From Legionella qingyii (GTDB lineage: Bacteria; Pseudomonadota; Gammaproteobacteria; Legionellales; Legionellaceae), in the NCBI RefSeq assembly GCF_003184185.1, contig NZ_QHJG01000019.1, positions 1 to 64,000 of the forward strand: DNA of 64,000 nucleotides, given 5' to 3'. Position 1 is the first letter of the stretch; every line of letters begins with the position of its first letter. Position numbers and translations under genes: made by a program. This document shows, in pieces, positions 46,966 through 57,546 of this stretch. Below the pieces are notes generated by a model. The model searched no databases. It was not told where the DNA came from and saw only the letters and a program-made list of their open reading frames with translations.

Positions 46966-48360
46966 TTACAAATATTTTCGTTCATTAGATGGAGCAATTC
47001 CCATTGCTTCACGATATTTTGCTACGGTTCGTCTTGCTACTTTGATACCCTGTTCTTCCAATAATTGGGTAATTTTACTGTCACTTAATGGTTTTTTTCT
47101 ATTCTCTGCGGAAATTAATTTTTTTATCACAGCCCGTATCGCTGTAGAAGAGCATTCATCTCCAGCTTTGGTGTTGACATGGCTTGAGAAAAAGTATTTA
47201 AGTTCAAATACTCCGCGAGGGGTATGGATAAATTTTTGCGTGGTGACACGAGAAATTGTTGATTCATGCATATCGAGAGCTGAAGCAACGTCATTGAGAA
47301 TCAATGGTTTCATTGCTTCTTCACCATATTCGAGAAATCCTTGCTGGTACTCCATGATGCATATGGCTACTTTAAGCAGAGTTTCCTGACGGCTTTGGAT
47401 ACTTTTTAAAAACCAACGAGCTTCTTGCAGGTTATTTTTCAAAAACTGATTGTCTGCACTATTATCAGCTCGCTGAATTAAAGATGCGTATTGGTTATTA
47501 ATACTTAAATTCGGGAGTACACTTTGATTGAGTCGCACTTTCCATTTATTATTAACTTTTGTAACTGTTAAATCTGGAATAATGTATTCAGTAATGTCTT
47601 CATGAATTAAATTACCAGGCTTCGGGTTTAATCCTTGAATTGTTTTCAAAATTTCATCAACCGTTTTTTCAGAAATCTGATGATTTTTCATTAATTGTTT
47701 ATAGTTATGTTGAGCCAGCAATTCGATGTCTTTAGCAATAATCTTTTTAGCCAGTGCTAAATATTCAACATTCAACGGAAGTTGTTCTAGTTGGACAAGT
47801 AGCGTTTCAGCCAGATTTATAGAGGCGCAGCCTACGGGATCAAATAATTGCAAGCGATGACGTACCGCTTCGATTTCATCCAAATCCAGTGGATGCGCGT
47901 CGCTGGTAAGACTTGCATGCAATTCCATAAGGCTCATAGTTAGAAATCCATCGCTATTCACCGCATCAATGATAGCTGTTGCGATCGCCCGATCCACATC
48001 ACTCATAGGAGAAAGTTCCAGCTGCCATCTTAGATGATCCTGCAAGTTGGTCGTTGTGCAATGTAAGTTGTCGAAATTATAATCATTATCTTCAAATGCA
48101 GTGCGTTTACTTGGACTTTGGTAGAGTTCAGACCATTGAAAGTCATAAGACTCATCATTATCTTGTTGTTTTACTTCATTAGATTCAAATCCTTCTTTAT
48201 CTTCGTTTGGCGTTGCTTCAAGCATTGGATTTGATTCAACGATGAGTTGGATTTCTTGCTGTAAATCGAACGTGGATAATTGTAACAGTCTTATTGCTTG
48301 TTGTAATTGCGGTGTTAGTGTTAAATGCTGTCCAATGCTAAGTTGCAATGATGGTTTCAT
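46966..48360 (-). CDS. rpoN: RNA polymerase sigma-54 factor
   Basis: A 464-residue factor. Region I is Gln/Leu-rich (LTLTPQLQQAIRLLQLS), an acidic region II spans about 50-90, and the C-terminal RpoN box reads ARRTVAKYRE. It directs transcription from GG/GC (-24/-12) promoters with bEBP activators; in Legionella it acts with FleQ on flagella. AGAGGA lies six bases upstream of the ATG at 48360. The adjacent hpf and HPr genes are the usual cluster. Confidence 0.95.
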   Translation of the reverse strand: MKPSLQLSIGQHLTLTPQLQQAIRLLQLSTFDLQQEIQLIVESNPMLEATPNEDKEGFESNEVKQQDNDESYDFQWSELYQSPSKRTAFEDNDYNFDNLHCTTTNLQDHLRWQLELSPMSDVDRAIATAIIDAVNSDGFLTMSLMELHASLTSDAHPLDLDEIEAVRHRLQLFDPVGCASINLAETLLVQLEQLPLNVEYLALAKKIIAKDIELLAQHNYKQLMKNHQISEKTVDEILKTIQGLNPKPGNLIHEDITEYIIPDLTVTKVNNKWKVRLNQSVLPNLSINNQYASLIQRADNSADNQFLKNNLQEARWFLKSIQSRQETLLKVAICIMEYQQGFLEYGEEAMKPLILNDVASALDMHESTISRVTTQKFIHTPRGVFELKYFFSSHVNTKAGDECSSTAIRAVIKKLISAENRKKPLSDSKITQLLEEQGIKVARRTVAKYREAMGIAPSNERKYL

Positions 48361-48595
48361 GCAAATCCTCTTTGTATTCATTGCTATTTACTATCAGTTT
48401 AAACGATTCGTAAGGATTATCCAGTATCTACTGCGTTAATTTAGAAAATAACCTACGAACAAATGGCATTTTAATAACTGGTTTATAGGGGATTTAGGAA
48501 CTAATATAGAACAAAGCCTGGTTCATAATTTATTGATTTGCTAGAACCTAACTTACTTGAATTAAAACTTTGTAGGATCGTGGAGAATTGGTTGA

Positions 48596-48635
48596 GTTAA
48601 AAATAAATAAAAGCCCCATAGAATACGGGGCCTAA
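48596..48635 (-). terminator. intrinsic terminator of rpmBG
   Basis: On the minus strand GGCCCC-GTATTCTAT-GGGGC is followed by TTTTATTTATTTTTA directly after the rpmG stop. Stem strength and T-run suit an intrinsic terminator. Confidence 0.75.
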
Positions 48636-48639
48636 ATCA

Positions 48640-48804
48640 TTATTTAACTTTTTTCTCTTTAAAAAGAACATGCTTACGTACTTTTGGATCGTACATCATA
48701 AGCTCCATCTTTTCAGGATGGTTTCTTGGGTTCTTAGTTGTAGTTTTATAGTATCCAGTTCCTGCTGTGGATTCCATTTTCACTTTTATAGTGACGGCTG
48801 CCAT
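48640..48804 (-). CDS. rpmG: 50S ribosomal protein L33
   Basis: A 54-residue protein beginning [19 protein letters not shown] and ending FKEKKVK, with the [17 protein letters not shown] region of L33; no Cys zinc motif, hence the zinc-independent form. It is too short for usual ORF thresholds. It lies 15 bases after rpmB on the same strand. Confidence 0.92.
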   Translation of the reverse strand: MAAVTIKVKMESTAGTGYYKTTTKNPRNHPEKMELMMYDPKVRKHVLFKEKKVK

Positions 48805-48819
48805 GGTTTATCCCCTTAG

Positions 48820-49056
48820 TTATACTTTTTCGCCTTCAGCTCTGAGTCTATCCAGAACTTCTTTAATACCTAATTTGTCTACAATACGCATACCTTTGGT
48901 GCTGAGTTTTAATGTGACAAATCGTTTTTCTTCTTCAACCCAGAAACTATGATTCTGAATATTCGGCAGAAAGCGTCTTTTAGTTTTGTTGTTAGCGTGC
49001 GACACTTTATGACCAGTCATGGGTCGCTTGCCAGTTACCTGACATACTCTAGACAT
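48820..49056 (-). CDS. rpmB: 50S ribosomal protein L28
   Basis: A 78-residue protein: [36 protein letters not shown] and [16 protein letters not shown] are the standard blocks of L28. It is followed by rpmG, the conserved pair. Confidence 0.97.
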   Translation of the reverse strand: MSRVCQVTGKRPMTGHKVSHANNKTKRRFLPNIQNHSFWVEEEKRFVTLKLSTKGMRIVDKLGIKEVLDRLRAEGEKV

Positions 49057-49219
49057 TGTGTTACTCCAAAATAGGTTTTAGTTTGCTTGTCTTTGTAAAA
49101 TTCTGGGCAAATAGCCGGATGTGAAATACAAGAGCGGTTTTATATCAAAAAAATGCATTAGTTGCAAGATTTTTGTAAAAACATATAATTCATGCTCTGA
49201 CAAATAATGAGTGCAATTT

Positions 49220-49894
49220 ATGCAACGTAAGATAAAAAGTTATGTCTTAAGGGCTGGCCGGGTGAGCAATCGGCAGCGCCAAGGATTAGATCTTTGGTTT
49301 AAAAATTATGAGCTTTCCGTTGGTGGAAATCCATGGAACTTGGCAGAAGAGTTTCACCGTATTGCAGATACAGTTGTTGAAATAGGTTTTGGTATGGGGG
49401 CGTCATTGCTGACGATGGCTCAAAATAATCCAGAACTTAATTATATAGGAATTGAGGTGCATCAGGCTGGCGTGGGTAGCTTGGCTGCAGACCTGCATGA
49501 ATATCAATTATCTAATGTACGAATTGTTGCTCATGATGCTGTTGAAGTATTCCGCACTCAATTGATGGACAATTCACTTGCCGGCGTACAAATTTTTTTT
49601 CCAGATCCTTGGCATAAAAAGCGCCATCATAAAAGACGTTTAATTCAGAAAGAATTTATTCAATTATTGACAAAAAAAATCAAACCAGGAGGGTTCATTC
49701 ATTGTGCAACGGATTGGCAAAATTATGCAGAACACATGTTAGATGTTTTATCCGCAGAGCCTACTTTGCAAAATACCCAGAAAGAAGGTGGATACTCACC
49801 TAGACCCTTGTCGCGACCACTTACAAAATTTGAGCAACGCGGTGAGCGCTTAGGGCATGGGGTTTGGGATTTAATTTTTACTAGAGTCTGTTGA
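49220..49894 (+). CDS. trmB: tRNA (guanine-N7)-methyltransferase
   Basis: A 224-residue SAM enzyme making m7G46 of tRNA. EIGFGMGASLL (SAM loop), FFPDPWHKKRHHKRRL (RNA/catalytic Asp motif) and TKFEQRGERLGHGVWDL are characteristic. The ATG at 49220 is preferred over the GTG at 49211. Its last ten bases are shared with repeat copy B. Confidence 0.95.
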   Translation: MQRKIKSYVLRAGRVSNRQRQGLDLWFKNYELSVGGNPWNLAEEFHRIADTVVEIGFGMGASLLTMAQNNPELNYIGIEVHQAGVGSLAADLHEYQLSNVRIVAHDAVEVFRTQLMDNSLAGVQIFFPDPWHKKRHHKRRLIQKEFIQLLTKKIKPGGFIHCATDWQNYAEHMLDVLSAEPTLQNTQKEGGYSPRPLSRPLTKFEQRGERLGHGVWDLIFTRVC

Positions 49895-49952
49895 CATTTC
49901 ATTTAATTCTGCCTCTTTCCCCGCGCTGTATGCGCTGTCTCTACACAGAGAC
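49885..49952 (-). repeat. dispersed repeat, copy B
   Basis: On the minus strand CGCGGGGAAAGAGG, GAATTAAATGAAATGTCAAC and AGACTCTAG follow in turn, matching copy A at 59-105 nearly base for base. A GTCTCT-ACAC-AGAGAC hairpin at 49937-49952 flanks it. The unit ends on the trmB stop, as copy A ends on the pit stop. Confidence 0.65.
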
Positions 49953-50188
49953 ACCCTAAAATGTACCTATTTTTAATGTGGCTTTTACTGGATTACGCGC
50001 ATAAAGCGCGTAACGTATGCTTATGAAGCAATTGGCAACAGAGCCTAAACTGGATGAAAATTCTTGATTGTTTGGAGCCATAATTTTTTGAAGAACTGAT
50101 GATTTTGTAGAAATTTTAACTATCCTTTTGATCTTCTATTGTCCACTGTGTAATATGAATCCGGATGGAACATTACAAAGGACGTAAT
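49895..50188. other. intergenic region between trmB and the ankyrin gene
   Basis: Apart from copy B, the 294 bases contain a short palindrome TTACGCGC-ATAAA-GCGCGTAA around 49995-50015, which shares ATAAAGCGCG with copy A. No gene is visible; the promoter for the ankyrin protein is expected here. Confidence 0.5.
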
Positions 50189-51604
50189 ATGGAATTTATC
50201 ACTGAAATAAATGCAGCTATAAAATCAGGATTAGAAGGATTTAAAAAATTCATTAACCAAAAGCTGCAAATAGATCCCAATTATCTTGAGCATCCGTTTT
50301 GGATGGAAAAAGGTGCTCAAGTAACCGTGTTGAATTATTTAATTCAACAACATCAGAAAAAAAAAGAAGATTCTGTTGATAAGAAGATGCCTTTTGATCT
50401 AACAGAATTTATTGATGTGGTCCTAGGAAGGATTCAGAATAAAAATATTGGCCAGCCTTTGCACCAAGCAATTGCTGCCGGTAAGATACAGTTAGCTCTT
50501 CATCTTTTGAAGACTAATGTTTTTGATGTTAATCAACGAGATGAAGAGGGGCGTACCTTATTGTCTTTGGCTTTGCCTTCTAAAAACCGCCAATTATTGA
50601 TAGAAATCTTAGCCTCTAAACCTGATGTTAATGCGACAACATACCTTACAGAAGCACGCATTTCTTCCCAGCCCTTGCATCAAGCCATAATGCTGGACTT
50701 TACTTCAGGGGTAGTCAATTTGGTAAGAAATGGCGCGGATGTGACAAATCCTGTGGGGGCGGCGAAAGATACCCCAGTGCTATTGGCAGCCCGAAAAGGC
50801 AAGATTAAGGCACTTGAAGCTTTATTAGAGGAGGCTCCGGCAGCAAAGCTGAAGCTTGAAGCGGAAAATATTAAATTTTCTGACGGAAATAAAAAAGGTG
50901 ATAATGCAATTGAAGCCCTTTGCAAACAGTTGAACCTTAATCGGAACAATAAAGATTTGCTGCGGGGAGTTGCCATGTTGCTTTGTCGTGGTGCTGAACC
51001 TCCGCGAAGTGAAGCACTGTGTCAATTATTGGCAGATAAACGTAGTGATTTGCTCAAAGAAATCGATCGTTATATGGATACTCGACCCGAATTGGTTGAT
51101 CCTTTTGTGAGCCGATGTCATTTAACTGACAGTGCATTACATAAAATAATCTATATCGATCATTCGTGGGGAAGTACCTTATGGCAGCTGTTGGGTAGGC
51201 CTAGCGATGCAGCTTTTGCGATAGAAAGGTTAGTCACCCGCAAATACAGCCGACGTCTGGAAGGGAATACTAAATCTTCTATATTGCCAACAGTAGCTGC
51301 AGTACCATTAAATGGGGATGAACCTCCATTTAAACTCTATGCAGAATTTGTACGACGTTATAACGAAGCGTACGAGAATCAAAAAATTACCAATCCTTGG
51401 AGCACTATGCGTTGGATGATTGCTGGGGGAAAATGTAATTGGGAGACAGTAAAACAATATGCCAGTACCCATCAAGGAACCAGGACGCAGATTATCTATG
51501 ACGATATGTTTAAGACCTTACCGAAAATGCAGATGCATGAACAAATCGAAAGCTCGGTTGTAGAAGTTGAGGTACAGCATATTCCTAGTGAAAATAAGTT
51601 ATAA
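50189..51604 (+). CDS. legA12: ankyrin-repeat protein, LegA12/AnkC-like candidate effector
   Basis: A 471-residue protein with three to four ankyrin repeats between about 95 and 230: QPLHQAIAAGKIQLALHLL, GRTLLSLALPSKNRQLLIEIL, QPLHQAIMLDFTSGVVNLV, DTPVLLAARKGKIKALEALL. The rest is helical and of unknown fold. No signal peptide. In L. pneumophila LegA12 (AnkC) lies shortly after proA/dotV/rpoN, so I infer orthology. The AAGGA RBS supports ATG at 50189 rather than 50165. The host target is unknown. Confidence 0.72.
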   Translation: MEFITEINAAIKSGLEGFKKFINQKLQIDPNYLEHPFWMEKGAQVTVLNYLIQQHQKKKEDSVDKKMPFDLTEFIDVVLGRIQNKNIGQPLHQAIAAGKIQLALHLLKTNVFDVNQRDEEGRTLLSLALPSKNRQLLIEILASKPDVNATTYLTEARISSQPLHQAIMLDFTSGVVNLVRNGADVTNPVGAAKDTPVLLAARKGKIKALEALLEEAPAAKLKLEAENIKFSDGNKKGDNAIEALCKQLNLNRNNKDLLRGVAMLLCRGAEPPRSEALCQLLADKRSDLLKEIDRYMDTRPELVDPFVSRCHLTDSALHKIIYIDHSWGSTLWQLLGRPSDAAFAIERLVTRKYSRRLEGNTKSSILPTVAAVPLNGDEPPFKLYAEFVRRYNEAYENQKITNPWSTMRWMIAGGKCNWETVKQYASTHQGTRTQIIYDDMFKTLPKMQMHEQIESSVVEVEVQHIPSENKL

Positions 51605-51635
51605 TAAACAAATTTTAATGAACAGCAGCATTTTT

Positions 51636-51684
51636 CTTAGAGATGGAAGCCTCAAGAAGAAATTTAGAGGGAACCATCTCTAAG
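51636..51684. repeat. 11-bp inverted repeat after the ankyrin gene
   Basis: CTTAGAGATGG at 51636-51646 and CCATCTCTAAG at 51674-51684 are exact complements with a 27-base loop. It lies 32 bases past the ankyrin gene stop and may end its transcript, with no U-run. Confidence 0.5.
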
Positions 51685-51771
51685 TAAAGTAATAAATGGA
51701 TGTCATGTATGCATTGCATTAAAATTAATTATTAATAATAGTCTTAATTTATTTTTTGGGGTTTAGTCATT

Positions 51772-52392
51772 ATGAATATTAGTTTATTCCTTTTAATGAT
51801 GATTTGTTTTATTGGTATGATTAGTCCAGGACCGGATTTTATACTTGTTACAAAAAACGCTCTTTTTTACCCCAAACGCGAGGCTTTAGCAACGGCCTTT
51901 GGTATTGTCACTGGATGTCTTTTTCATGCTACTTATTGTATTTTGGGGTTGGCATTCATTATCACACAAAGCATCGTCCTTTATACAACTATAAAATATG
52001 CAGGCGCATGTTATTTAATTTATCTTGGAATAAAAGGTCTAAAATCTAAACAATCAGCAACAATACATCAAGATCTAACCTCCATGAAAAATATAACAAC
52101 TTCAAAAGCTTATATCGAAGGTGTTTTGTGTAATGCTTTAAATCCAAAGCTGGCAGTTTTTCTTCTCTGCTTGTTTACTCAGTTTGTCTCAATTAATGCA
52201 TCAGTAGGCGATAAGGCTTTAGTTGCTGGAGTATTTGTTGCTGAGTCCGCTTTGTATTGGCCTTTATTGGTTTTATTCCTGCAATCCAATAAAGTGCGAA
52301 TGATATTCGCTAATTTTCAAACCGTTTTGAGTCGTTTGTTTGGTGGTTTATTGGTTTATATAGGAATTCGCGTGATGTTGAGCGCGGATTAA
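51772..52392 (+). CDS. LysE/RhtB family amino acid exporter
   Basis: A 206-residue membrane protein with five to six helices and the family signature SPGPDFILVTKNAL near the start, followed by LNPKLAVFLLCLFTQFV. It exports amino acids or related small molecules; substrate unknown. The next gene, an amino acid-related PLP enzyme, begins 18 bases later, suggesting a linked function. Confidence 0.9.
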   Translation: MNISLFLLMMICFIGMISPGPDFILVTKNALFYPKREALATAFGIVTGCLFHATYCILGLAFIITQSIVLYTTIKYAGACYLIYLGIKGLKSKQSATIHQDLTSMKNITTSKAYIEGVLCNALNPKLAVFLLCLFTQFVSINASVGDKALVAGVFVAESALYWPLLVLFLQSNKVRMIFANFQTVLSRLFGGLLVYIGIRVMLSAD

Positions 52393-52410
52393 TAGTTTAT
52401 GAGAGATAGA

Positions 52411-53535
52411 ATGTTGAAAAAAGCCTTAGGTTTAAAAAAAACAGAATTGGATACCCCGTGCTTATTAATTGATAAAAATATTTTGCAATCCAATTTAGAA
52501 GCCATGAGGAACCATTCTATTGAAAAAAAAGTCAATGTCCGGCCGCATTGTAAAACTCATAAGTGTTCTAAACTAGCTCAGTTACAGATTGAATACGGCG
52601 CAATAGGTGTTAGTGTTGCTAAAATTTCAGAAGCTGAAGTTCTTATTCAGAATGGAATACCTAACGTCCTGATTACTTCGCCGATTGTTACGAACAATAA
52701 GATTTCTAGGCTCATTTCCTGTTTGGAGCAAGCGCCTTCTACTTTAATAGTTGTAGATAATAAAGAAAATATAGTCGCTTTAAATGAGGCTGGCGCACGC
52801 CATAAGAAAATGATTCATGTGCTGGTGGATGTGGATCCAGGGATAGGTCGTACTGGGGTTAAACCAGAGTATGCCTTAAATTTTGCTTTGGAAATGAAGC
52901 AATTTCCTTGGTTAAACTTGATGGGAATTCAATGTTACGCTGGTAACTTACAACATATATCTTCATTTAATGAACGTAAAATTAAATCATTGCAAACGAT
53001 GCAAATGGCAAGTGACCTTGTAAAACGCTTTAGAGAACACGGTCTTAATTGCCCCATATTAACAGGAAGTGGAACAGGAACTTATGATATTGATGTTGAG
53101 GCGACAGAAGTAACTGAGATTCAACCTGGCTCTTATACGGTTATGGATGTTCAATATACTTCTATTGGTTCCCAAAGTGATGGGGAGCAATTTAATACAT
53201 TCAAACCGGCAATGACCCTTTTAACTACAGTCATCAGCAATAATAGAGCAGAGCATGTTACTGTAGATGCTGGCACAAAATCCATCTATATCGAGCAATG
53301 CAAACCTCAAATTATTAACCATCAGGGCTTGGAATATGATTGGGGGGGATTTGGTGATGAGCATGGTAAAGTTACTGCGGTAAATGGTGCTCAATTACCG
53401 GCATATGGTGAGGTTTTAGAACTGATTGTGCCTCATTGCGATCCAACAATTAACCTGTTTGATCAATTTTTTATTACTGAAAATGATGTTGTAGTAGATA
53501 TTTGGGATATTGATCTCAGAGGGAAATGTCAGTAG
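52411..53535 (+). CDS. D-threonine aldolase / D-serine dehydratase-like PLP enzyme
   Basis: A 374-residue fold type III PLP enzyme. LDTPCLLIDKNIL and RPHCKTHKC (PLP Lys) mark the Ala-racemase-like barrel; the C-terminal D-ser_dehydrat domain ends with IVPHCDPT, the zinc His/Cys pair of DSD1 and D-threonine aldolases. The reaction is either aldol cleavage of D-threonine/hydroxyaspartate or D-serine dehydration. The frame starts at 52399; the ATG at 52411 has GAGAG upstream. It is linked to the LysE exporter. Confidence 0.82.
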   Translation: MLKKALGLKKTELDTPCLLIDKNILQSNLEAMRNHSIEKKVNVRPHCKTHKCSKLAQLQIEYGAIGVSVAKISEAEVLIQNGIPNVLITSPIVTNNKISRLISCLEQAPSTLIVVDNKENIVALNEAGARHKKMIHVLVDVDPGIGRTGVKPEYALNFALEMKQFPWLNLMGIQCYAGNLQHISSFNERKIKSLQTMQMASDLVKRFREHGLNCPILTGSGTGTYDIDVEATEVTEIQPGSYTVMDVQYTSIGSQSDGEQFNTFKPAMTLLTTVISNNRAEHVTVDAGTKSIYIEQCKPQIINHQGLEYDWGGFGDEHGKVTAVNGAQLPAYGEVLELIVPHCDPTINLFDQFFITENDVVVDIWDIDLRGKCQ

Positions 53536-53746
53536 CTCCGCAAACGCCTCAAAAGATTTTTGTAATAGAACCAAAATAATATATAACCATCTAATTAAAT
53601 TTTCTTGCTGAATTAGCCGTATGAAAAAGCATGTTTTATCAAAAATTAAGAATCCAGATCGAGTTAATTATGCCAGGAGAACTTGCTTAAACTTAATATA
53701 CCCCATAGAATTCTAGTTTTCTTAGAATTTGCCAGGAGAGTAGTAC

Positions 53747-54886
53747 ATGGGGTGGAATGAGCCAGATAAAGGCAAAGATCCCTGGAAGGGTAAAAATCAG
53801 CCTCCAGATTTAGATGAAGCTCTTAAACGTGTTCATGACAAATTGAAGAAGATTCTATTCGGAGGAGCTGCTAAAATGAGTAATGAGCCTTCCAAAAAAT
53901 CAAATAGCGGTCTAGTGACTTTAATAGTTGTCTCGAGTGCTTTTATTCTCTGGGTGCTTTCTGGCATTTTTATCGTTGATCCTGCTGAGCAAGCGGTGAT
54001 TCTTCGTTTTGGCAAATATGTAGAAACTGTGGGATCAGGACCTCATTGGATACCAAGAATTATCTCTTCCAAAATCATTATGAATGTGGATAGAGTGTTG
54101 GATTATTCTTATTCCGGACAAATGCTTACTCGGGATGAAAATTTGGTTTCAGTGTCTTTGGCCGTGCAATATCGCATTGGTGATCTGGAGGATTACTTAT
54201 TTAATGTTGCCAATCCTGAAGAAAGTTTGCAGCAGGCAACCTCAAGTGCTCTAAGGCAAGTAGTTGGAACAACTACTTTAGATCAAATGATTACTGAAGG
54301 TCGTGAAGTTTGGGGCAATCAAGTTCAAGATACTTTGATAAAAACATTGGATTTATATAAGACGGGTATTTCGATCGTTAATGTATCACCTCAGCCAGCA
54401 CGTGCACCAGAGAGTGTACAAGATGCATTTGATGATGCGATTAAGGCGCAAGAGGATGAAAAACGGTTTAAAGAACAAGCCTATGCTTATGCAGCAAAAG
54501 TAGTGCCGATCGCCGAAGGGAAGGCAAGCCGTATTAAGCAAGAGGCCGAAGCTTATTCCAAACAGGTTGTATTGAATGCTCAAGGAGAGGTTTCCGAGTT
54601 CTTGGCCTTACTGCCTCAATATGTCGCAGCTCCCAATATTACAGCGGAGCGCATGTATTTGGAGACGATGCAAAATGTACTAAGCAAGACCAGTAAGATC
54701 ATTGTTGATAGCAAATCTGGTAACTTGTTGTATCTACCCCTCGATAAATTATTTGAAAAGCCCTCCGGTTTTCCAACTGTCTCCGCCAAAAATGGTAAAA
54801 CGGAGAGAGATGAGAGTGGTGAGACAGAGAATTTAGTCGATGATCGTGAGTTTACTAGACCTATTTATCGACAAGGGAGAGATTAA
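53747..54886 (+). CDS. hflK: FtsH protease regulator HflK
   Basis: A 379-residue SPFH protein. A Gly/Pro/Lys-rich start (WNEPDKGKDPWKGKNQPP), a single membrane helix (LIVVSSAFILWVLSGIFIV), a band-7 domain with VDPAEQAVILRFGK and a coiled coil rich in Glu/Ala. With HflC it forms a ring around FtsH. A strong RBS (AGGAGAG) precedes it. No hfq or hflX gene is upstream, unlike in E. coli. Confidence 0.95.
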   Translation: MGWNEPDKGKDPWKGKNQPPDLDEALKRVHDKLKKILFGGAAKMSNEPSKKSNSGLVTLIVVSSAFILWVLSGIFIVDPAEQAVILRFGKYVETVGSGPHWIPRIISSKIIMNVDRVLDYSYSGQMLTRDENLVSVSLAVQYRIGDLEDYLFNVANPEESLQQATSSALRQVVGTTTLDQMITEGREVWGNQVQDTLIKTLDLYKTGISIVNVSPQPARAPESVQDAFDDAIKAQEDEKRFKEQAYAYAAKVVPIAEGKASRIKQEAEAYSKQVVLNAQGEVSEFLALLPQYVAAPNITAERMYLETMQNVLSKTSKIIVDSKSGNLLYLPLDKLFEKPSGFPTVSAKNGKTERDESGETENLVDDREFTRPIYRQGRD

Positions 54887-54888
54887 CA

Positions 54889-55803
54889 ATGAAAACTACT
54901 GCTAGAACCCTTGGCATCCTGATCTTCTTAATACTTTTATTTTTATTGACCAGTGTATTTACGGTAACGGAAGGGCAGCAAGGTATTCTTCTGCGTTTAG
55001 GGCGTTTGGTGGATGATAAATTAACTAATAAAGTTAAGGTATTGAACCCTGGTTTGCATTTTAAAATACCGTTTATCGAGAATGTACGCATTTTTGATAC
55101 TCGTATTCAAACGATGGATATTAAATCGACTCGTATTGTTACCAAGGAAAAAAAGGATGTAATGGTTGATTATTATGTTAAATGGAAGATTACTGATTTA
55201 GCCCAGTATTTTAGGTCAACTGGTGGTAGTGAATTTAAAGCAGAAACATTATTAGAACAACAATTAAATACATTATTACGTGCTCAGTTTGGTAAACGCA
55301 CCATCTCTGAAGTTGTATCGGGCGGTCGTGACGATTTAATGGAGTTGTTGCGAAAAGCGGCTCAAAAGCAAGCAGGCGGATTAGGTATGATTGTGGTTGA
55401 TGTGCGCATTAAAGGAATAGAGTTACCAGCCAATACTAGCAATGCGATTTATCAACGTATGCGTGCTGATATGCAAAAAATTGCGAATAGACATCGTGCT
55501 GATGGTCAAGCGGCTGCTGAGGAAATAAAAGCTAAAGCCGATGCTAATGTCATGGTCTTATTGGCAAAAACTCGCAGTAATGCACAGAAAATAAGAGCAA
55601 TTGGACAAGCACAAGCGGCATCAATCTATGCAGATGCATACAATAAGAATAAAGATTTCTTTGCTTTATATCGCAGTTTGCTTGCATATGAAGTGAGTTT
55701 TAAAAGTAAAAAAGATATTTTGGTATTGGATCAAAGTAGTGCATTTTTTGATTATTTTAAGGAAGCTACACCAAAAAATGATGGTGTACCTGCTAAAAAG
55801 TAA
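54889..55803 (+). CDS. hflC: FtsH protease regulator HflC
   Basis: A 304-residue SPFH protein: an N-terminal membrane helix (LGILIFLILLFLLTSVF), VTEGQQGILLRLGR, and the C-terminal coiled coil EEIKAKADANVMVLLAKT. It starts two bases after hflK and completes the HflKC complex in the inner membrane facing the periplasm. Confidence 0.95.
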   Translation: MKTTARTLGILIFLILLFLLTSVFTVTEGQQGILLRLGRLVDDKLTNKVKVLNPGLHFKIPFIENVRIFDTRIQTMDIKSTRIVTKEKKDVMVDYYVKWKITDLAQYFRSTGGSEFKAETLLEQQLNTLLRAQFGKRTISEVVSGGRDDLMELLRKAAQKQAGGLGMIVVDVRIKGIELPANTSNAIYQRMRADMQKIANRHRADGQAAAEEIKAKADANVMVLLAKTRSNAQKIRAIGQAQAASIYADAYNKNKDFFALYRSLLAYEVSFKSKKDILVLDQSSAFFDYFKEATPKNDGVPAKK

Positions 55804-55878
55804 CTATAATGTTAAGTTTTGATAACTATTCATCCTATAGCAAAATTGTGGAAAACGTCCGAATTTGAGTGCAGGTTG

Positions 55879-55940
55879 AATAAGAAACATTCTGAAAGAG
55901 TACGATGACTTTGTGAGTATTTTTCAGAATGTTTCTTATT
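55879..55940. terminator. 19-bp inverted repeat between hflC and purA
   Basis: AATAAGAAACATTCTGAAA at 55879-55897 and its exact complement at 55922-55940 are separated by 24 bases. It lies 76 bases after the hflC stop and 120 before purA. The A/T-rich arms make it plausible as a bidirectional transcription end; without a GC-rich core this is uncertain. Confidence 0.5.
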
Positions 55941-56056
55941 TAAGATGTCTCTAATGAGGAAGCGGGTCAGGGAGGAGTAGTTACAAATTTTGTTGAAATT
56001 GAGTTCAAATGTTCTCAATTTAGAGCGGCGAATAGCATTTTGCAAATTAAGAGTAG

Positions 56057-57358
<1,302 letters not shown>

Positions 57359-57433
57359 TTGTTCCTGGTTATACAAAATTCCAGGCTACAATGATTTTTA
57401 GGATGTATTAACAACCCTTATACTTCTCGTATA

Positions 57434-57530
57434 CCGCGACTTGTTCCTGAGAGATGGTCACTTTTTGTGACCATCTCTCAGGAACAAGTCGCGGTGCGTA
57501 AAAGGAGGAATGAACTGTCAAAAAACTCCA
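57434..57530. repeat. perfect 28-bp hairpin (repeat copy C)
   Basis: Left arm 57434-57461 starts CCGCGACTTGTTCCTGAGAG and ends GATGGTCAC; right arm 57467-57494 is its exact complement, with a five-T loop. After it, AAAGGAGGAATGAACTGTCAA resembles the tail of copies A and B. The core ATGGTCAC-loop-GTGACCATCTCTCAGG is identical to copy A at 23-51 except for loop bases. It lies between convergent purA and the adenosine deaminase-like gene. Confidence 0.75.
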
Positions 57531-57546
57531 TTTCAGACATAAAAAT

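Noticed and set aside
53622..53717. 31-codon frame before hflK
   Set aside because: It has an ATG and basic start but no RBS or recognisable features; too short to support.
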